The translations under genes and the position numbers were made by a program. A DNA stretch of 64,000 bases, from assembly GCA_004555155.1 (NCBI GenBank), contig SFJH01000006.1, forward strand, positions 20,093-84,092, read 5' to 3'. Below, piece after piece: positions 7,882-16,912 of this stretch (position 1 is the stretch's first letter; each line of letters begins with the position of its first letter). The notes beneath the pieces were generated by a model that made no database searches, was not told the origin of the DNA, and saw only the letters and a program-made list of their open reading frames with translations. The stretch comes from Clostridiales bacterium. GTDB taxonomy: Bacteria > Bacillota > Clostridia > Christensenellales > Aristaeellaceae.

Positions 7882-9204
7882 TTATGCCTGCACCAGGCCG
7901 ACGAGCGTGCTCAGGCCGAAGCCCCGCGCGCCCTTGCACTCCGCATCGCAGCCGCCGCGGCGGGTGGCCGGGCCCACGATATCCAGGTGCAGCCAGCGCG
8001 TGCCCGGCTCGATGAACTCCTCCAGGAAGCAGGCCGCGGTGCTGGCCGCCGCGCCATAGCCGGGCGCGTAGTTGCCCAGGTCGGCCACCTCCGACCACTT
8101 GAGCGCGCGATGATACCGCTCGTGCAGCGGCAGCCGCCAGAAGGGCTCGCCGGTCTTCCCGATCAGGCGCTCGAAGCTGCGGGACACGGCCTCGTCGTTG
8201 CAGAACCAGCCGCCGGTCTCGTCGCCCAGCGCGCTCTGGCAGCCGTAGGTCAGCGTGGCGATGTCCGCCACGTCCTTCGCGCCCATCCGCTGGGCGTAGG
8301 TCAGCGCGTCGCAGAGGATCAGCCGGCCCTCCGCGTCGGTGTTGTACACCTCCACGGTCCTGCCGGACAGGGTGGTGATCACGTCGCCCATCTTGACCGA
8401 CTTCGCGGAGATCACATTCTCCACCAGCGGCAGCACGGCGATCACCGGCCGGGATGCGCCGGTTCGGGCGATATACTCCATGGTCTCCGTCACAGTGGCC
8501 GCGCCGCACATGTCGGACTGCATGCCGTTCATGCCGTCCAGGTTCTTCAGATGATATCCGCCGGCGTCGAACATCACGCCCTTGCCCACCAGCGCCACGG
8601 GCGCGCCGTCGCTGGGCCGCCACTCCAGCACCGCCAGCGCGGCCGGGGCGTCGCTGCCCTGGTTCACCGCCAGAATGCCGCCGCAGCCCAGCATCTTCAG
8701 CTCGCCGTCGCCCAGCACCCGGCAGGTCAGGCCGCAGTCCGCCGCCATGTGCCGAATGTAGTCCGCCATCTGGCGCACGTGCAGGAAGTTGTTGGGCAGC
8801 GTGCCCAGCATGCGGGCGTAGCCCTCGCAGCGCGCCAGCGTCAGTCCGGCGCGGATTCCTTCGGCAACGTCGCTGTCGCAGTCGATGCACAGCGCGCCGG
8901 GGCCGTAGTCGCACAGCGCGTCTCTCTGCGCGTACACGTCCTTCAGCCCCCGGATCGCGTCCTTTGAGATGCGGAACGCGCCATGAAAGTAGCCCCGCAC
9001 CGCCTGCGCGGCCAGATCATTGGCATTCTCGCCCTCCAGCCGCACGACGCTCGCGCCCTCCCGGCGCATGCCCAGCCGGGCGGCAGCTTCGATATTCCGC
9101 TCCGCGCCGACCTCCGCACTAAGGGTCAGGACGGCTTCGCCCTGACCCTCGCTCGCGGAGAACGCGCCCGTCAGAATCGAGTTCGCGTTCAGTTCAAATC
9201 TCAT
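7882..9204 (-). CDS. M17 family leucyl aminopeptidase
   Basis: A 440-residue cytosolic metalloaminopeptidase. The C-terminal catalytic domain contains the M17 signature NTDAEGRL and the metal-binding GKGVMFDAGG and SDMCGAA segments. Compared with the usual family motifs, FDSGG reads FDAGG and the M-K-x-D-M stretch reads M-Q-S-D-M, so it is a divergent branch. The N-terminal 130 residues are the usual poorly conserved domain. The ATG at 9204 overlaps the GH4 stop codon (ATGA), which decides the start and implies translational coupling. A peptidase inside a sugar-use operon is unusual. Confidence 0.9.
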   Translation of the reverse strand: MRFELNANSILTGAFSASEGQGEAVLTLSAEVGAERNIEAAARLGMRREGASVVRLEGENANDLAAQAVRGYFHGAFRISKDAIRGLKDVYAQRDALCDYGPGALCIDCDSDVAEGIRAGLTLARCEGYARMLGTLPNNFLHVRQMADYIRHMAADCGLTCRVLGDGELKMLGCGGILAVNQGSDAPAALAVLEWRPSDGAPVALVGKGVMFDAGGYHLKNLDGMNGMQSDMCGAATVTETMEYIARTGASRPVIAVLPLVENVISAKSVKMGDVITTLSGRTVEVYNTDAEGRLILCDALTYAQRMGAKDVADIATLTYGCQSALGDETGGWFCNDEAVSRSFERLIGKTGEPFWRLPLHERYHRALKWSEVADLGNYAPGYGAAASTAACFLEEFIEPGTRWLHLDIVGPATRRGGCDAECKGARGFGLSTLVGLVQA

Positions 9205-10571
9205 GCCTTGCCTCCCAGAATCTTCTCGCCATAGGCCTCGTTGTAGTCGGCAATCAGCTTCTTCGCCAGCGACCAGGAGTTCACCAGCGGATGCAGCATC
9301 AGCGCCTCCACGGCCTTGTCCTCGCTGTGGTCGCGCACGGCTTCCACGGTCAGCCGCTCGTAGCGCTTGATCAGCCGGATGTACAGCTCGCACATCTCGG
9401 GCACCGTCTCCTGCTTCACCGGCGCGATGCCGTTTTTGGACACGTTGCAGGTGACCTCCACCACATCCTCGTCGCTCAGGAACGGGATGCAGCCCTGGTT
9501 GAGCACGCTCAGCACCAGCGTGCGGCCGGCCTCGCTCTGCATGCCCTCGATGCAGTCCAGCATCACGCCGGCGTAGCCCATGCCCTCCGGCACCGGCAGC
9601 GAGCCCTTCTCCAGCATCGGCCGGTTCGCGGAGCCGGACTCGATGGACATATAGGAGTTCTCGCGCAGCTGCATGTAGTACAAAAACACCTGCAGCGCGC
9701 CCTCGGGATCGGCGTCGATGTCCATCTCCCGCAGCTCCTTCATCATCTGGATGTTGACCTTTTCAATGGTCTGGCCGCGGGTCATCTCGGACTTGTTGAT
9801 ATTGGCGAGCGCCTTTTCGCGGTGATAGTAATAGTACAGATACTCGTTGGGCAGCATGCCGGTCTTGCGGATCACGTCGCGGTCGAAGATCTCCAGCTCC
9901 TGAATGCTGGAGAGGAACGCTTCGTCGGCGATCAGCTTCGGCATGATCTCCTCGCCGTTCACCTGCACGCTCCTGATCCAGGACAGGTGGTTCAGGCCGA
10001 AGAACTCCACATAGAGCTCCTCCTCCGTCACGCCCAGGTTCTGGGCCATGCGGTACTTCATGCTGCTGGGCGCGTCGCAGATGCCGATGATGCGGTGATG
10101 GCCCGCGCTGTGCAGCGCCTGGGTGACCAGTCCGGAGGGATTGGTGAAATTGAAGATCCAGGCGTCGGGGGCGTACTTTTCGATCAGATCGCAGTACTCC
10201 ATCAGCACCGGAATGGTGCGCACGGCCATGGAGAAGCCGCCCACACCGGTGGTCTCCTGGCCGATGACGCCGTTCTTCAGCGCCACGGACTCGTCCACCA
10301 CGCGGGAGTGATCGCCGCCCACGCGCAGCGTGGTGACGATGTAGTCCATGCCCCGGATGGCATCCACGGGATCGAACACGGCGCGCACCGACAGGTCCTT
10401 GCCCTCGCGGTTCACCACATGGCGGCACAGCTTTTCGATGATCTCCAGCTTTTCTCGGTTGATATCGTAGAGCACCACCTCGTCAATATTCAGCTTCTTG
10501 TAACGCTTGAGCAGTCCGTTGATAAAGATGACCGTGCGCACGCCCGCGCCGCCAATCACACCGATTTTCAT
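9201..10571 (-). CDS. glycoside hydrolase family 4 (6-phospho-glycosidase type)
   Basis: A 456-residue NAD- and Mn-dependent glycosidase of family GH4. It begins KIGVIGGAGVRTV (nucleotide loop). It carries NFTNPSGLVTQAL, the metal cysteine in IGICDAPSS, and FGLNHLSW with the NH metal/substrate pair. These enzymes cleave 6-phospho-alpha- or beta-glucosides, or alpha-galactosides/glucuronides, by an oxidation-elimination route. It is preceded by GGAGG, follows the PfkB kinase by 13 bases, and overlaps the peptidase. With an ABC importer upstream and a kinase next to it, its natural substrate is probably an imported glycoside. The exact specificity is not readable. Confidence 0.9.
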   Translation of the reverse strand: MKIGVIGGAGVRTVIFINGLLKRYKKLNIDEVVLYDINREKLEIIEKLCRHVVNREGKDLSVRAVFDPVDAIRGMDYIVTTLRVGGDHSRVVDESVALKNGVIGQETTGVGGFSMAVRTIPVLMEYCDLIEKYAPDAWIFNFTNPSGLVTQALHSAGHHRIIGICDAPSSMKYRMAQNLGVTEEELYVEFFGLNHLSWIRSVQVNGEEIMPKLIADEAFLSSIQELEIFDRDVIRKTGMLPNEYLYYYYHREKALANINKSEMTRGQTIEKVNIQMMKELREMDIDADPEGALQVFLYYMQLRENSYMSIESGSANRPMLEKGSLPVPEGMGYAGVMLDCIEGMQSEAGRTLVLSVLNQGCIPFLSDEDVVEVTCNVSKNGIAPVKQETVPEMCELYIRLIKRYERLTVEAVRDHSEDKAVEALMLHPLVNSWSLAKKLIADYNEAYGEKILGGKA

Positions 10572-10584
10572 CGCACATTCCTCC

Positions 10585-11517
10585 TCATTCGTGATCCCGA
10601 ATCCACTTTTCCAGCTCCGCCCGGAAGGGGAAGCCGGTGTTGCCGCCCAGCGCCGTGACCGACAGCGCGCCGCAGCCGTTGCCGCACTTCAGGCACTCCT
10701 CCATGGGCAGGCCCTGCAAAAATCCATAGACGAAGCCCGCGTTGAAGGAATCGCCCGCGCCGGTGGTGTCCACGGCCTTCACCGTGTACGCCGGGGCGAA
10801 GAACCTCTCGCCGTTCCGGATGGCCATCGCGCCCTTGCGGCCCAGCTTGATCACCGCCATGCCGGCCCGCTCCGCCAGCTTCCGCGCGCCGACCTCCACG
10901 TCCTCGCAGCGGGTGTAGTGCTGGCACTCGGTTTCGTTCATGAACAGCACGTCGATCATGGGCAGCAGGTCGAAGATGCCCTCGTGCCACACGCCGGTCA
11001 TGTCCCAGCCCACGTCGAAGGAGACGGTCACGTCGCCCAGGGCGTGGATCTTCGTCAGCATGTCCAGATACTCGGCGTGGTTGCTGATGCCCTCATAGCC
11101 GGTCACATGGATATGCCGGGCAGCGGGCAGCTGGTCCAGGCGCAGATGCTTCAGCGACAGCCCCTCGTTGGTGCCGCGATAGGTCAGGAAGCAGCGGTCC
11201 CTCTCGGTGGTAAAGCTGATGGAGATGCCGGTCTTCTTGTCGTCGCTGTCCAGCAGCAGCGCGTCGTCCACGCCCAGCCGCCGGAAGGTGTCGCGGATGC
11301 TCGCGCCGTACATGTCCCGGCCCACGCTGCCCTGGAACACCGGTCGCAGGCCCAGCTTGGCCACGCCCAGCGTGAAAAGCGCCGCACCGCCGCCCACGAA
11401 GGTCTCCATCACGGGCACCTCCTGCTCCACGCCGGGCTCGGGCAGCCGCTCCACCCCGGGCACCACCAGGTCGATGTTCACATCGCCGTATACATACACA
11501 TCCCATTTTTTCTGCAT
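10585..11517 (-). CDS. PfkB-family carbohydrate kinase
   Basis: A 310-residue ribokinase/PfkB-type sugar or nucleoside kinase. It starts with DVYVYGDVNIDLVV and has FVGGGAALFTLGVAKLG in the N-terminal sugar-binding part. The C-terminal signature is DTTGAGDSFNAGF, whose Asp (in GAGD) is the catalytic base. The ATG at 11517 is preferred because GGAGAGGAG lies 8 bases upstream. The ribosome site begins within about 15 bases of a rho-independent terminator T-tract, so there is no room for a separate promoter; expression must depend on readthrough of the transporter transcript. Confidence 0.9.
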   Translation of the reverse strand: MQKKWDVYVYGDVNIDLVVPGVERLPEPGVEQEVPVMETFVGGGAALFTLGVAKLGLRPVFQGSVGRDMYGASIRDTFRRLGVDDALLLDSDDKKTGISISFTTERDRCFLTYRGTNEGLSLKHLRLDQLPAARHIHVTGYEGISNHAEYLDMLTKIHALGDVTVSFDVGWDMTGVWHEGIFDLLPMIDVLFMNETECQHYTRCEDVEVGARKLAERAGMAVIKLGRKGAMAIRNGERFFAPAYTVKAVDTTGAGDSFNAGFVYGFLQGLPMEECLKCGNGCGALSVTALGGNTGFPFRAELEKWIRDHE

Positions 11518-11536
11518 GATTCGGTCTCCTCTCCGC

Positions 11537-11582
11537 AAAAAAAGCTCCAACTGCCTATCCTGTGACGGGTAACAGCCGGAGC
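11537..11582 (-). terminator. rho-independent terminator/attenuator between transporter and kinase genes
   Basis: On the minus strand GCTCCGGCTG (11573-11582) pairs with CAGTTGGAGC (11544-11553), a 10-bp stem with two G-T pairs, followed by seven T. It comes 15 bases after the permease stop and 19 bases before the kinase start. Confidence 0.75.
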
Positions 11583-11596
11583 CCTTCGATTTCTGT

Positions 11597-12514
11597 TTAT
11601 CCCTTGATTGCGCCGATCAGGGTGCCCTTGGCAAAGTACTTCTGCACGAAGGGGTACACGCACAGAATCGGCACAGTGGTGATGACCACGGCGGCCATCT
11701 TCAGCGAGTCGGTGGTCACGGCGCTCTTGCTGGCCGCGATGGCCGCAGACACGTTGTCGATCTGCTGGGTGGACGCGGACATCGCGCGGGACAGCATCTG
11801 CTGCAGCACGGTCTGCACCGGCCAGAGCTTGTCGCTGGTCATGTAGAACGCGCCGGCGAACCAGTCGTTCCAGTGGTTGACCGCAGTGTAAAGGCCCACA
11901 ACCGCCAGCACCGGCTTGCTCAGCGGCAGCATGATGCGGAAGAAGATGCCGAAGTAGCCGCAGCCGTCCAGCTTTGCCGCCTCCTGCAGCGCGTAGGGCA
12001 GTCCGTCAAAGAACGAGCGCATCATGATCAGATACGTGACGCTCACCAGGCTGGGAATGACGTAGACCCAGAAGGTGTCCAGCAGGCCCAGCTCGTTGTA
12101 CTGGATGTAGGTGGGGATCGTGCCGCCGCCAAAGAGCATCGTGAAGGTGATCAGGAAGGTGATGATCTTTCGCCCGGGCAGCTCCGTCTGATTGAGCGCG
12201 AAGGCGGCAAAGGAGGTCACGATCAGGCTCATCAGCGTGCCGATGACGGTGCGGGCAATGGTGATCTTGTAGGCGTTGACCAAGGAGCCGTCCTGGAACA
12301 CCTCGCGGTAGTTCTGCAGCGTCCAGATGCGGGGCCAGAAGTACACGCCGCCGCGGGCCGCGTCCTTACCGTCGTTGAAGGACAAAGCCAGAACGTTCAG
12401 GCAGGGCAGCAGAATCAGCAGGCACAGCGCGATGACCACCACATAGGTGACGATGCTGACCGTCTTGTCCGCGGCGCTCGATTTGATTTTTCCGTTCTCA
12501 TTCGTCTTAGCCAT
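11597..12514 (-). CDS. carbohydrate ABC transporter permease (LplC/MalG type)
   Basis: A 305-residue inner-membrane permease with six predicted helices. The EAA loop reads LQEAAKLDGCGYFGIFFRIM (about residues 195-214), typical of the CUT1 LplC branch. It would pair with the LplB-type permease upstream to form the channel for the binding protein encoded between them. No ATPase is encoded in the locus, so a shared MsmX-like ATPase elsewhere in the genome is likely. It is the last gene before the intra-operon terminator. Confidence 0.92.
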   Translation of the reverse strand: MAKTNENGKIKSSAADKTVSIVTYVVVIALCLLILLPCLNVLALSFNDGKDAARGGVYFWPRIWTLQNYREVFQDGSLVNAYKITIARTVIGTLMSLIVTSFAAFALNQTELPGRKIITFLITFTMLFGGGTIPTYIQYNELGLLDTFWVYVIPSLVSVTYLIMMRSFFDGLPYALQEAAKLDGCGYFGIFFRIMLPLSKPVLAVVGLYTAVNHWNDWFAGAFYMTSDKLWPVQTVLQQMLSRAMSASTQQIDNVSAAIAASKSAVTTDSLKMAAVVITTVPILCVYPFVQKYFAKGTLIGAIKG

Positions 12515-12565
12515 AATCTATCCCTTCCCAAACGTTCTGTCTCTGAAAAGCATCGGTGGAGTCCC

Positions 12566-12585
12566 GCCCGGCCGCGAGGCCGGGC
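12566..12585 (-). other. GC-rich stem-loop between binding protein and permease genes
   Basis: Perfect 8-bp stem GCCCGGCC / GGCCGGGC with a 4-base loop and no T-tract. It lies in the 91-base gap after the binding-protein gene. Such hairpins often stabilise the upstream mRNA segment and allow more binding protein than permease; that role is inferred. Confidence 0.5.
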
Positions 12586-12605
12586 AGGAGCGAGGAATCG
12601 GGGAA

Positions 12606-14300
12606 TTATTCGACCTCGATCACCTGAACGGCGTCCGGATTCTCGGCGCGCACGTTCTCGACGTACTCGTACAGGCGGTCGATGCCGGCGGCCTTCAGCT
12701 GGGCGCGGAAGGACTCGACAATCGCGGTGACCTCATCGTCGGAGCCGGCGAACATGGCCTGAACCAGCATCTCATCGTAGTTCAGCAGATCCATGTTGGC
12801 CTTCACGTCGGCCAGCTCATCCACGGACAGATAGGTGTCGATGCCCAGGCCGGGAACCAGAACCTTCTCAACCGGGTAGTCCTCTGCCAGCTGGATGGAG
12901 CGGCCATAGGTGGTGCCAGCGCCAGCGCCGGGACGGCTCTCGCCGAAGTTCACTTCGTTATCGCGGTCGGTGAGCATGAACTCGAAGAAGTAGTTGCCGC
13001 TGCCGCCGAAGCCGGCGCCGACGTTGTTGATCAGCCAGTCGGTGTCGCCCTCGTCCAGCTTGGCCTGCACTTCATCGGTCAGAACGGGATAGCCGTCGAC
13101 CATGTTGTAGGAGACGCCTTCAACGCCGTACACAGCCAGCAGCTGGCCCTCGTAGGTGGACAGCCAGTCGAAGAACGCGAAGATTTCCTCGGGGTTCTCC
13201 GCCTCGGAGGAGATGGCCCAGCAGCCGTAGCCGCCCTTGCCGGAGACGTACTCGGCGTTGCTGCCGGTGCGGTCATACAGCGGTCCAAGCGGTACCCAAT
13301 CCTCGGACTCGTAGATGATGTCGATATAGTTGTGGATATCGCCGATGATGGCGGAGTTCTTGGTCTCGCAGGCTTCCTGAGCACGGGTGGAGTCCATGGT
13401 GAAGAACTCGGGGTTCATCAGGCCCTCGGCGATCAGCTTGCGGACGAAGTTGATCTTCTCATACACGAACTCGGTCTCGGCCTCGTGCAGAATGTGACCC
13501 TCGGCGTCCACGCCGTAGTCGGCCTTCAGGGGGCTGAAGAAGTAGCCGGCGGTGATGTAGTCCAGCGCGTCGGTGGAGCCGCCCCAGTACTTCGGGCCCA
13601 GCGGATAGACGGGGTTGCCGTTGTCGTCGGTGTAACCGGCTTCCTTGATCTTCACCAGCAGGTCATAGAACTGCTCCTGGGTGTTGATCGCGGTGGGGTC
13701 GATGCCCAGATCGTCGGCGATGCGCTTCTGGATGTACAGGCCGCCAACGTACTCGTCGGCAGGATTGTACTCGGTGGAGCGGTCGACGGCATCGATGGCC
13801 AGCTGCATCAGATACACACCGTTCAGATCGTCGCGGAAGGTGATGTTGTCATGAGCGTCGGCGGGCAGATAGCCTTCCTCCATGTACTTGCTGTACACCT
13901 TGGAGCTGGCCATGTACTCGGACACGTCGGCGAACATCTCTTCACGGGCCGCCTTGAGCAGGATCGGGAACTCGGGGCGGGTGGAGTTGTTCAGATAGGC
14001 GCAGATGACGTCGGGGATGTTGCCGGCCGCCAGCTGGGAAGCCATGACGGTGGCGTCGCTGTCGCCGGGGGTGTAGCGGACCTCGAGCTTGATGCCGGTC
14101 AGCTCGGTGATCTTCTGCATCACGGGCGTGGCGTTGAAGTCGTCGGGCATGTTGTAGCCGATGTCGTCGACATAGGCCTGCACAACGATGGTGCGGTCCG
14201 CAATCCAGGTGTCGGGGTGCTCTTCCGCCATCGCGGGCACGCACGCCAGAACCATCATTGCAGCAACGACCACTGCGAGAAGACGCTTGATCTTGTTCAT
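12606..14300 (-). CDS. extracellular solute-binding protein (LplA-type, family 1)
   Basis: A 564-residue secreted sugar-binding protein. The N-terminus is a signal peptide ending V-L-A-C-V-P-A-M-A-E-E: cleavage could occur after A-M-A, or the cysteine could serve as a weak lipobox. The mature part has TPVMQKITELTGIKLEV and AAGNIPDVICAY, typical of the large LplA-like binding proteins that work with LplB/LplC permeases. GGAGG precedes the ATG at 14300; the longer upstream reading frame has no ribosome site. It lies between the two permease genes on one transcript. Confidence 0.9.
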   Translation of the reverse strand: MNKIKRLLAVVVAAMMVLACVPAMAEEHPDTWIADRTIVVQAYVDDIGYNMPDDFNATPVMQKITELTGIKLEVRYTPGDSDATVMASQLAAGNIPDVICAYLNNSTRPEFPILLKAAREEMFADVSEYMASSKVYSKYMEEGYLPADAHDNITFRDDLNGVYLMQLAIDAVDRSTEYNPADEYVGGLYIQKRIADDLGIDPTAINTQEQFYDLLVKIKEAGYTDDNGNPVYPLGPKYWGGSTDALDYITAGYFFSPLKADYGVDAEGHILHEAETEFVYEKINFVRKLIAEGLMNPEFFTMDSTRAQEACETKNSAIIGDIHNYIDIIYESEDWVPLGPLYDRTGSNAEYVSGKGGYGCWAISSEAENPEEIFAFFDWLSTYEGQLLAVYGVEGVSYNMVDGYPVLTDEVQAKLDEGDTDWLINNVGAGFGGSGNYFFEFMLTDRDNEVNFGESRPGAGAGTTYGRSIQLAEDYPVEKVLVPGLGIDTYLSVDELADVKANMDLLNYDEMLVQAMFAGSDDEVTAIVESFRAQLKAAGIDRLYEYVENVRAENPDAVQVIEVE

Positions 14301-14335
14301 ACTTGGTTCCTCCATTCTTTTTATGAAGCTATGCC

Positions 14336-15304
14336 TCACCAGAGGCCGACTTCCGTGAACTTTTTGCTGACCGCGTTCGTGGTCACCACCAGGAACAGAC
14401 CGACCAGACCCTGAATCAGACCGATGGCGGACGCGTAGCCGAACTGGCCGTTCTGCAGACCGATGCGCACCACGTACACGTCCAGCGTGTCCGCGACGGC
14501 CATGTTGCCCGGCGTGCGCAGCAGCCACATCTGCTCAAAGCCCGAGGAGAGCAGGCCGCCGACGCCCATGATGAACAGAAGGCCGATGGTGCCGCGGATG
14601 CCCGGCAGCGTCACGTGCCAGATCTGGCCCAGGCGGTTGCAGCCGTCCATGCTGGCCGCCTCGTACAGCTCCTGGTCCACGCTGCTGATCGCAGCCAGAT
14701 AGATGATGGAATCCCAGCCGATGTTGCGCCACAGGTCCATGCCGAACAGGATTCCGTGGAAGTACTCGGCCTTCATCAGGAAGAACGTGCTTCCGTCGCC
14801 GCCCAGCCGGGCGATGAGCTGGTTGAGCACGCCGGTGTTGGGCGCCAGAATGCGCTGCAGCATGGTGACGATGATGACGCTGGACAGGAAGTGCGGCAGG
14901 TAGGTGATCGTCTGGGTGATCTTCTTGAACCGCGGCGCATGAATCTCGTTGAGCAGCAGCGCCAGGATGATCGCAAAGGGGAACTCCAGGATGCACTTGA
15001 TGAAGCCGATGTGCAGCGTGTTCTTGATCAGACGCCAGCAATCGTAGGAGTTGAAGAACATCTGGAAGTACTTCCAGCCCACCCAGGGACTGCCCCAGAT
15101 GCCCTTGCGGAAGGAGTAGTCCTTGAACGCCAGCACGTTGCCGGCGATCGGCACATAGCAAATCAGATAGTAATAGACGATCGCGGGCACCAGCATCAGA
15201 TAGAGCGGCCAGCACTTGAGCATCCGCTTCCACAGCGGCACGGTTGCGATCTGAATTCCCGTCTTCGAAACCTGATTCCTCTTCATACGCCTTACCCCAC
15301 TCAT
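14336..15304 (-). CDS. carbohydrate ABC transporter permease (LplB type)
   Basis: About 322 residues with six predicted membrane helices. The EAA loop reads ELYEAASMDGCNRLGQIWHV. It belongs to the LplB branch of CUT1 sugar permeases and forms the transport channel with the LplC-type partner. The ATG at 15304 overlaps the stop of the metallophosphoesterase gene as ATGA, which favours that start through coupling; an alternative ATG at 15286 (MKRNQV...) has GGGGTAAGG close upstream. Confidence 0.92.
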   Translation of the reverse strand: MSGVRRMKRNQVSKTGIQIATVPLWKRMLKCWPLYLMLVPAIVYYYLICYVPIAGNVLAFKDYSFRKGIWGSPWVGWKYFQMFFNSYDCWRLIKNTLHIGFIKCILEFPFAIILALLLNEIHAPRFKKITQTITYLPHFLSSVIIVTMLQRILAPNTGVLNQLIARLGGDGSTFFLMKAEYFHGILFGMDLWRNIGWDSIIYLAAISSVDQELYEAASMDGCNRLGQIWHVTLPGIRGTIGLLFIMGVGGLLSSGFEQMWLLRTPGNMAVADTLDVYVVRIGLQNGQFGYASAIGLIQGLVGLFLVVTTNAVSKKFTEVGLW

Positions 15305-16236
15305 CCTTCGTCTCGTTTTAATATGGGATGCTGGATCCACGGATCGTCCACGACGATGTCGTGCTCCAGTCTCACATACGTGTCAAAATGCTCCGTGTCG
15401 CCCTCCCGGAACGTGAACATCCGGCAGCCGCGGGGGAAATCCTGCGCGCCGTAGGTATCGAAGCCGGTGCAGCGGCCGTAGCCCAGGGCGATGCCGTACA
15501 GCCAGCCCCAGTAGTCGTTCACGTGGTCGTGGCCCACGAACACGCCCTTGGTATGCCCGGCCTCCAGCATGGCGCTGAAGAAGCCGGAGTTGATGCGCGA
15601 ATGGCCGCTGCCGTCGCGCTTGGTGCCATAGCAGATTTCGTACTTCCAGACCTCGGCGTGCTCGTGCAGCGCCATGTGCATGAACACCATCGCCGAGAAG
15701 GGATCGCCCGATTGCTCATAGGCGGCGATGGTATCGCGGTACCACTGGATCTGCCGGCGCGTCACATATCCGTAGCCGCCCACCTGCTTGTTGGGCAGAT
15801 AGTCGCCGGAATCGACGCCGAACAGCAGCCACTGCGGCCGACCGTCCTTTCCGCACACCTCCAGCACGCAGTTGCCCACGCCGTCGCCGGAGGCGGGATC
15901 GTGGTACGACCGGCAGCCCGGCAGCTCCAGCACCCGCCCGAACAGCTCGCGGCGGTTGTCGTCGTACTCCGAATCGTGGTTGCCGAAGGCGAAGCCCCAG
16001 GGGATCCCGGATTCGATCACCGGCTCCAGCGCCGGTTCCAGCAGCTCCGCGGCCCGGGGGCCGTACACCGTATCGCCGGTGGTCATGATGAAGTCCGGCT
16101 TTTCCGCGCGGATCATCTCGCGCATCAGCGCAACGGTGCGCCGGTCGGCGGCGGGATCCTCCTGCGAATAGTGGATATCCGTCAGCTGCATCAGCCGAAA
16201 CGTGCCATCTTCACGAAAATAAAGCTTTCTGTCCAT
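15301..16236 (-). CDS. calcineurin-like metallophosphoesterase
   Basis: A 311-residue cytosolic phosphoesterase with the full set of metal motifs: D-x-H in MQLTDIHYSQ (near residue 20), GD in TTGDTV, GNHDSEY, a middle His in MVFMHMALHEH, and GHDH in VFVGHDHVNDYWG. It resembles the purple-acid-phosphatase-like branch often seen in sugar-uptake loci. It is the first gene of the carbohydrate operon, with its own sigma-A promoter, and is coupled by ATGA overlap to the LplB permease. It may dephosphorylate an imported compound; the substrate is unknown. Confidence 0.88.
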   Translation of the reverse strand: MDRKLYFREDGTFRLMQLTDIHYSQEDPAADRRTVALMREMIRAEKPDFIMTTGDTVYGPRAAELLEPALEPVIESGIPWGFAFGNHDSEYDDNRRELFGRVLELPGCRSYHDPASGDGVGNCVLEVCGKDGRPQWLLFGVDSGDYLPNKQVGGYGYVTRRQIQWYRDTIAAYEQSGDPFSAMVFMHMALHEHAEVWKYEICYGTKRDGSGHSRINSGFFSAMLEAGHTKGVFVGHDHVNDYWGWLYGIALGYGRCTGFDTYGAQDFPRGCRMFTFREGDTEHFDTYVRLEHDIVVDDPWIQHPILKRDEG

Positions 16237-16269
16237 TCAATTCCCTTGTTGCAGCACACATGTGCAGAT

Positions 16270-16298
16270 TGTATAACTCGTCCCTTTTATATTAACAA
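16270..16298 (-). promoter_or_regulatory. promoter of the carbohydrate operon
   Basis: TTGTTA (16293-16298), a 17-base spacer and TATACA (16270-16275) on the minus strand, 34 bases before the metallophosphoesterase ATG. The 200-base divergent region also holds TATACT at 16384-16389 facing the plus-strand genes, without a clear -35. Confidence 0.65.
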
Positions 16299-16436
16299 TT
16301 TTTCCACGTCCTTTGCAATGGAATAAAGTGCAATTCATCGTGGACTTTTTTTCGTTCGGTGGAAACCTTTTCACAGATCCCTTATACTTTCATTGGACAG
16401 TCGGGGCGCGCGCCCCGCGGAAAGCGAGGAATATCC

Positions 16437-16901
16437 ATGAAAGAGCTCTATCGGGTCGAAGGCACGCTCAACCGCGGCTTTGTCGGCCAGATCACCTACA
16501 TGGTCTGCCTGGAGCAGCCCTGCGAAAGGCTGGACGTCGAGTTCGGCTTTGACGCCGACAAGCAGCGCTACCGCCCGGAGGAGGTCACGCCGGAGCTGAT
16601 CGCCGACACGATGCGCATCTGCCGCGAGAAGTACGGCCTCACTGGCACGGAGGAGGACGCCCGCCGCGTGATCCTGAACGACATGAAGACCGAGATCCAC
16701 ACGCTGGCCACCCTCAACGACGCGTTCATCGGCTGCGTGCACAAGCAGCTGACCCGCCGCCACATGTCCTACGACGGCGTGACCGCCTCCGAGGGCTGCA
16801 TCCCCCAGCCGCGCTTTGAGGGCGTGCTGAAGGTCACGGTGCTGGTCTTCAACGTGCTCAAGGACGGCACCCATTACGACCTGACCGTGCGCGGAGAGTG
16901 A
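16437..16901 (+). CDS. conserved protein of unknown function paired with a PHP hydrolase
   Basis: A 154-residue soluble protein with no signal peptide or membrane segment and no motif I recognise. It has a beta-rich start (MKELYRVEGTLNRGFVGQITYMVCL), a helical middle with DTMRICREKYGLTG, and a beta-rich end (LKVTVLVFNVLKDGTHYDLTV). The ATG is placed by GCGAGGAAT 6 bases upstream. It stops 11 bases before the PHP gene, so the two are one transcript and may act on the same substrate. It is divergent from the carbohydrate operon. Confidence 0.7.
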   Translation: MKELYRVEGTLNRGFVGQITYMVCLEQPCERLDVEFGFDADKQRYRPEEVTPELIADTMRICREKYGLTGTEEDARRVILNDMKTEIHTLATLNDAFIGCVHKQLTRRHMSYDGVTASEGCIPQPRFEGVLKVTVLVFNVLKDGTHYDLTVRGE

Positions 16902-16912
16902 GGAGGATCGCC

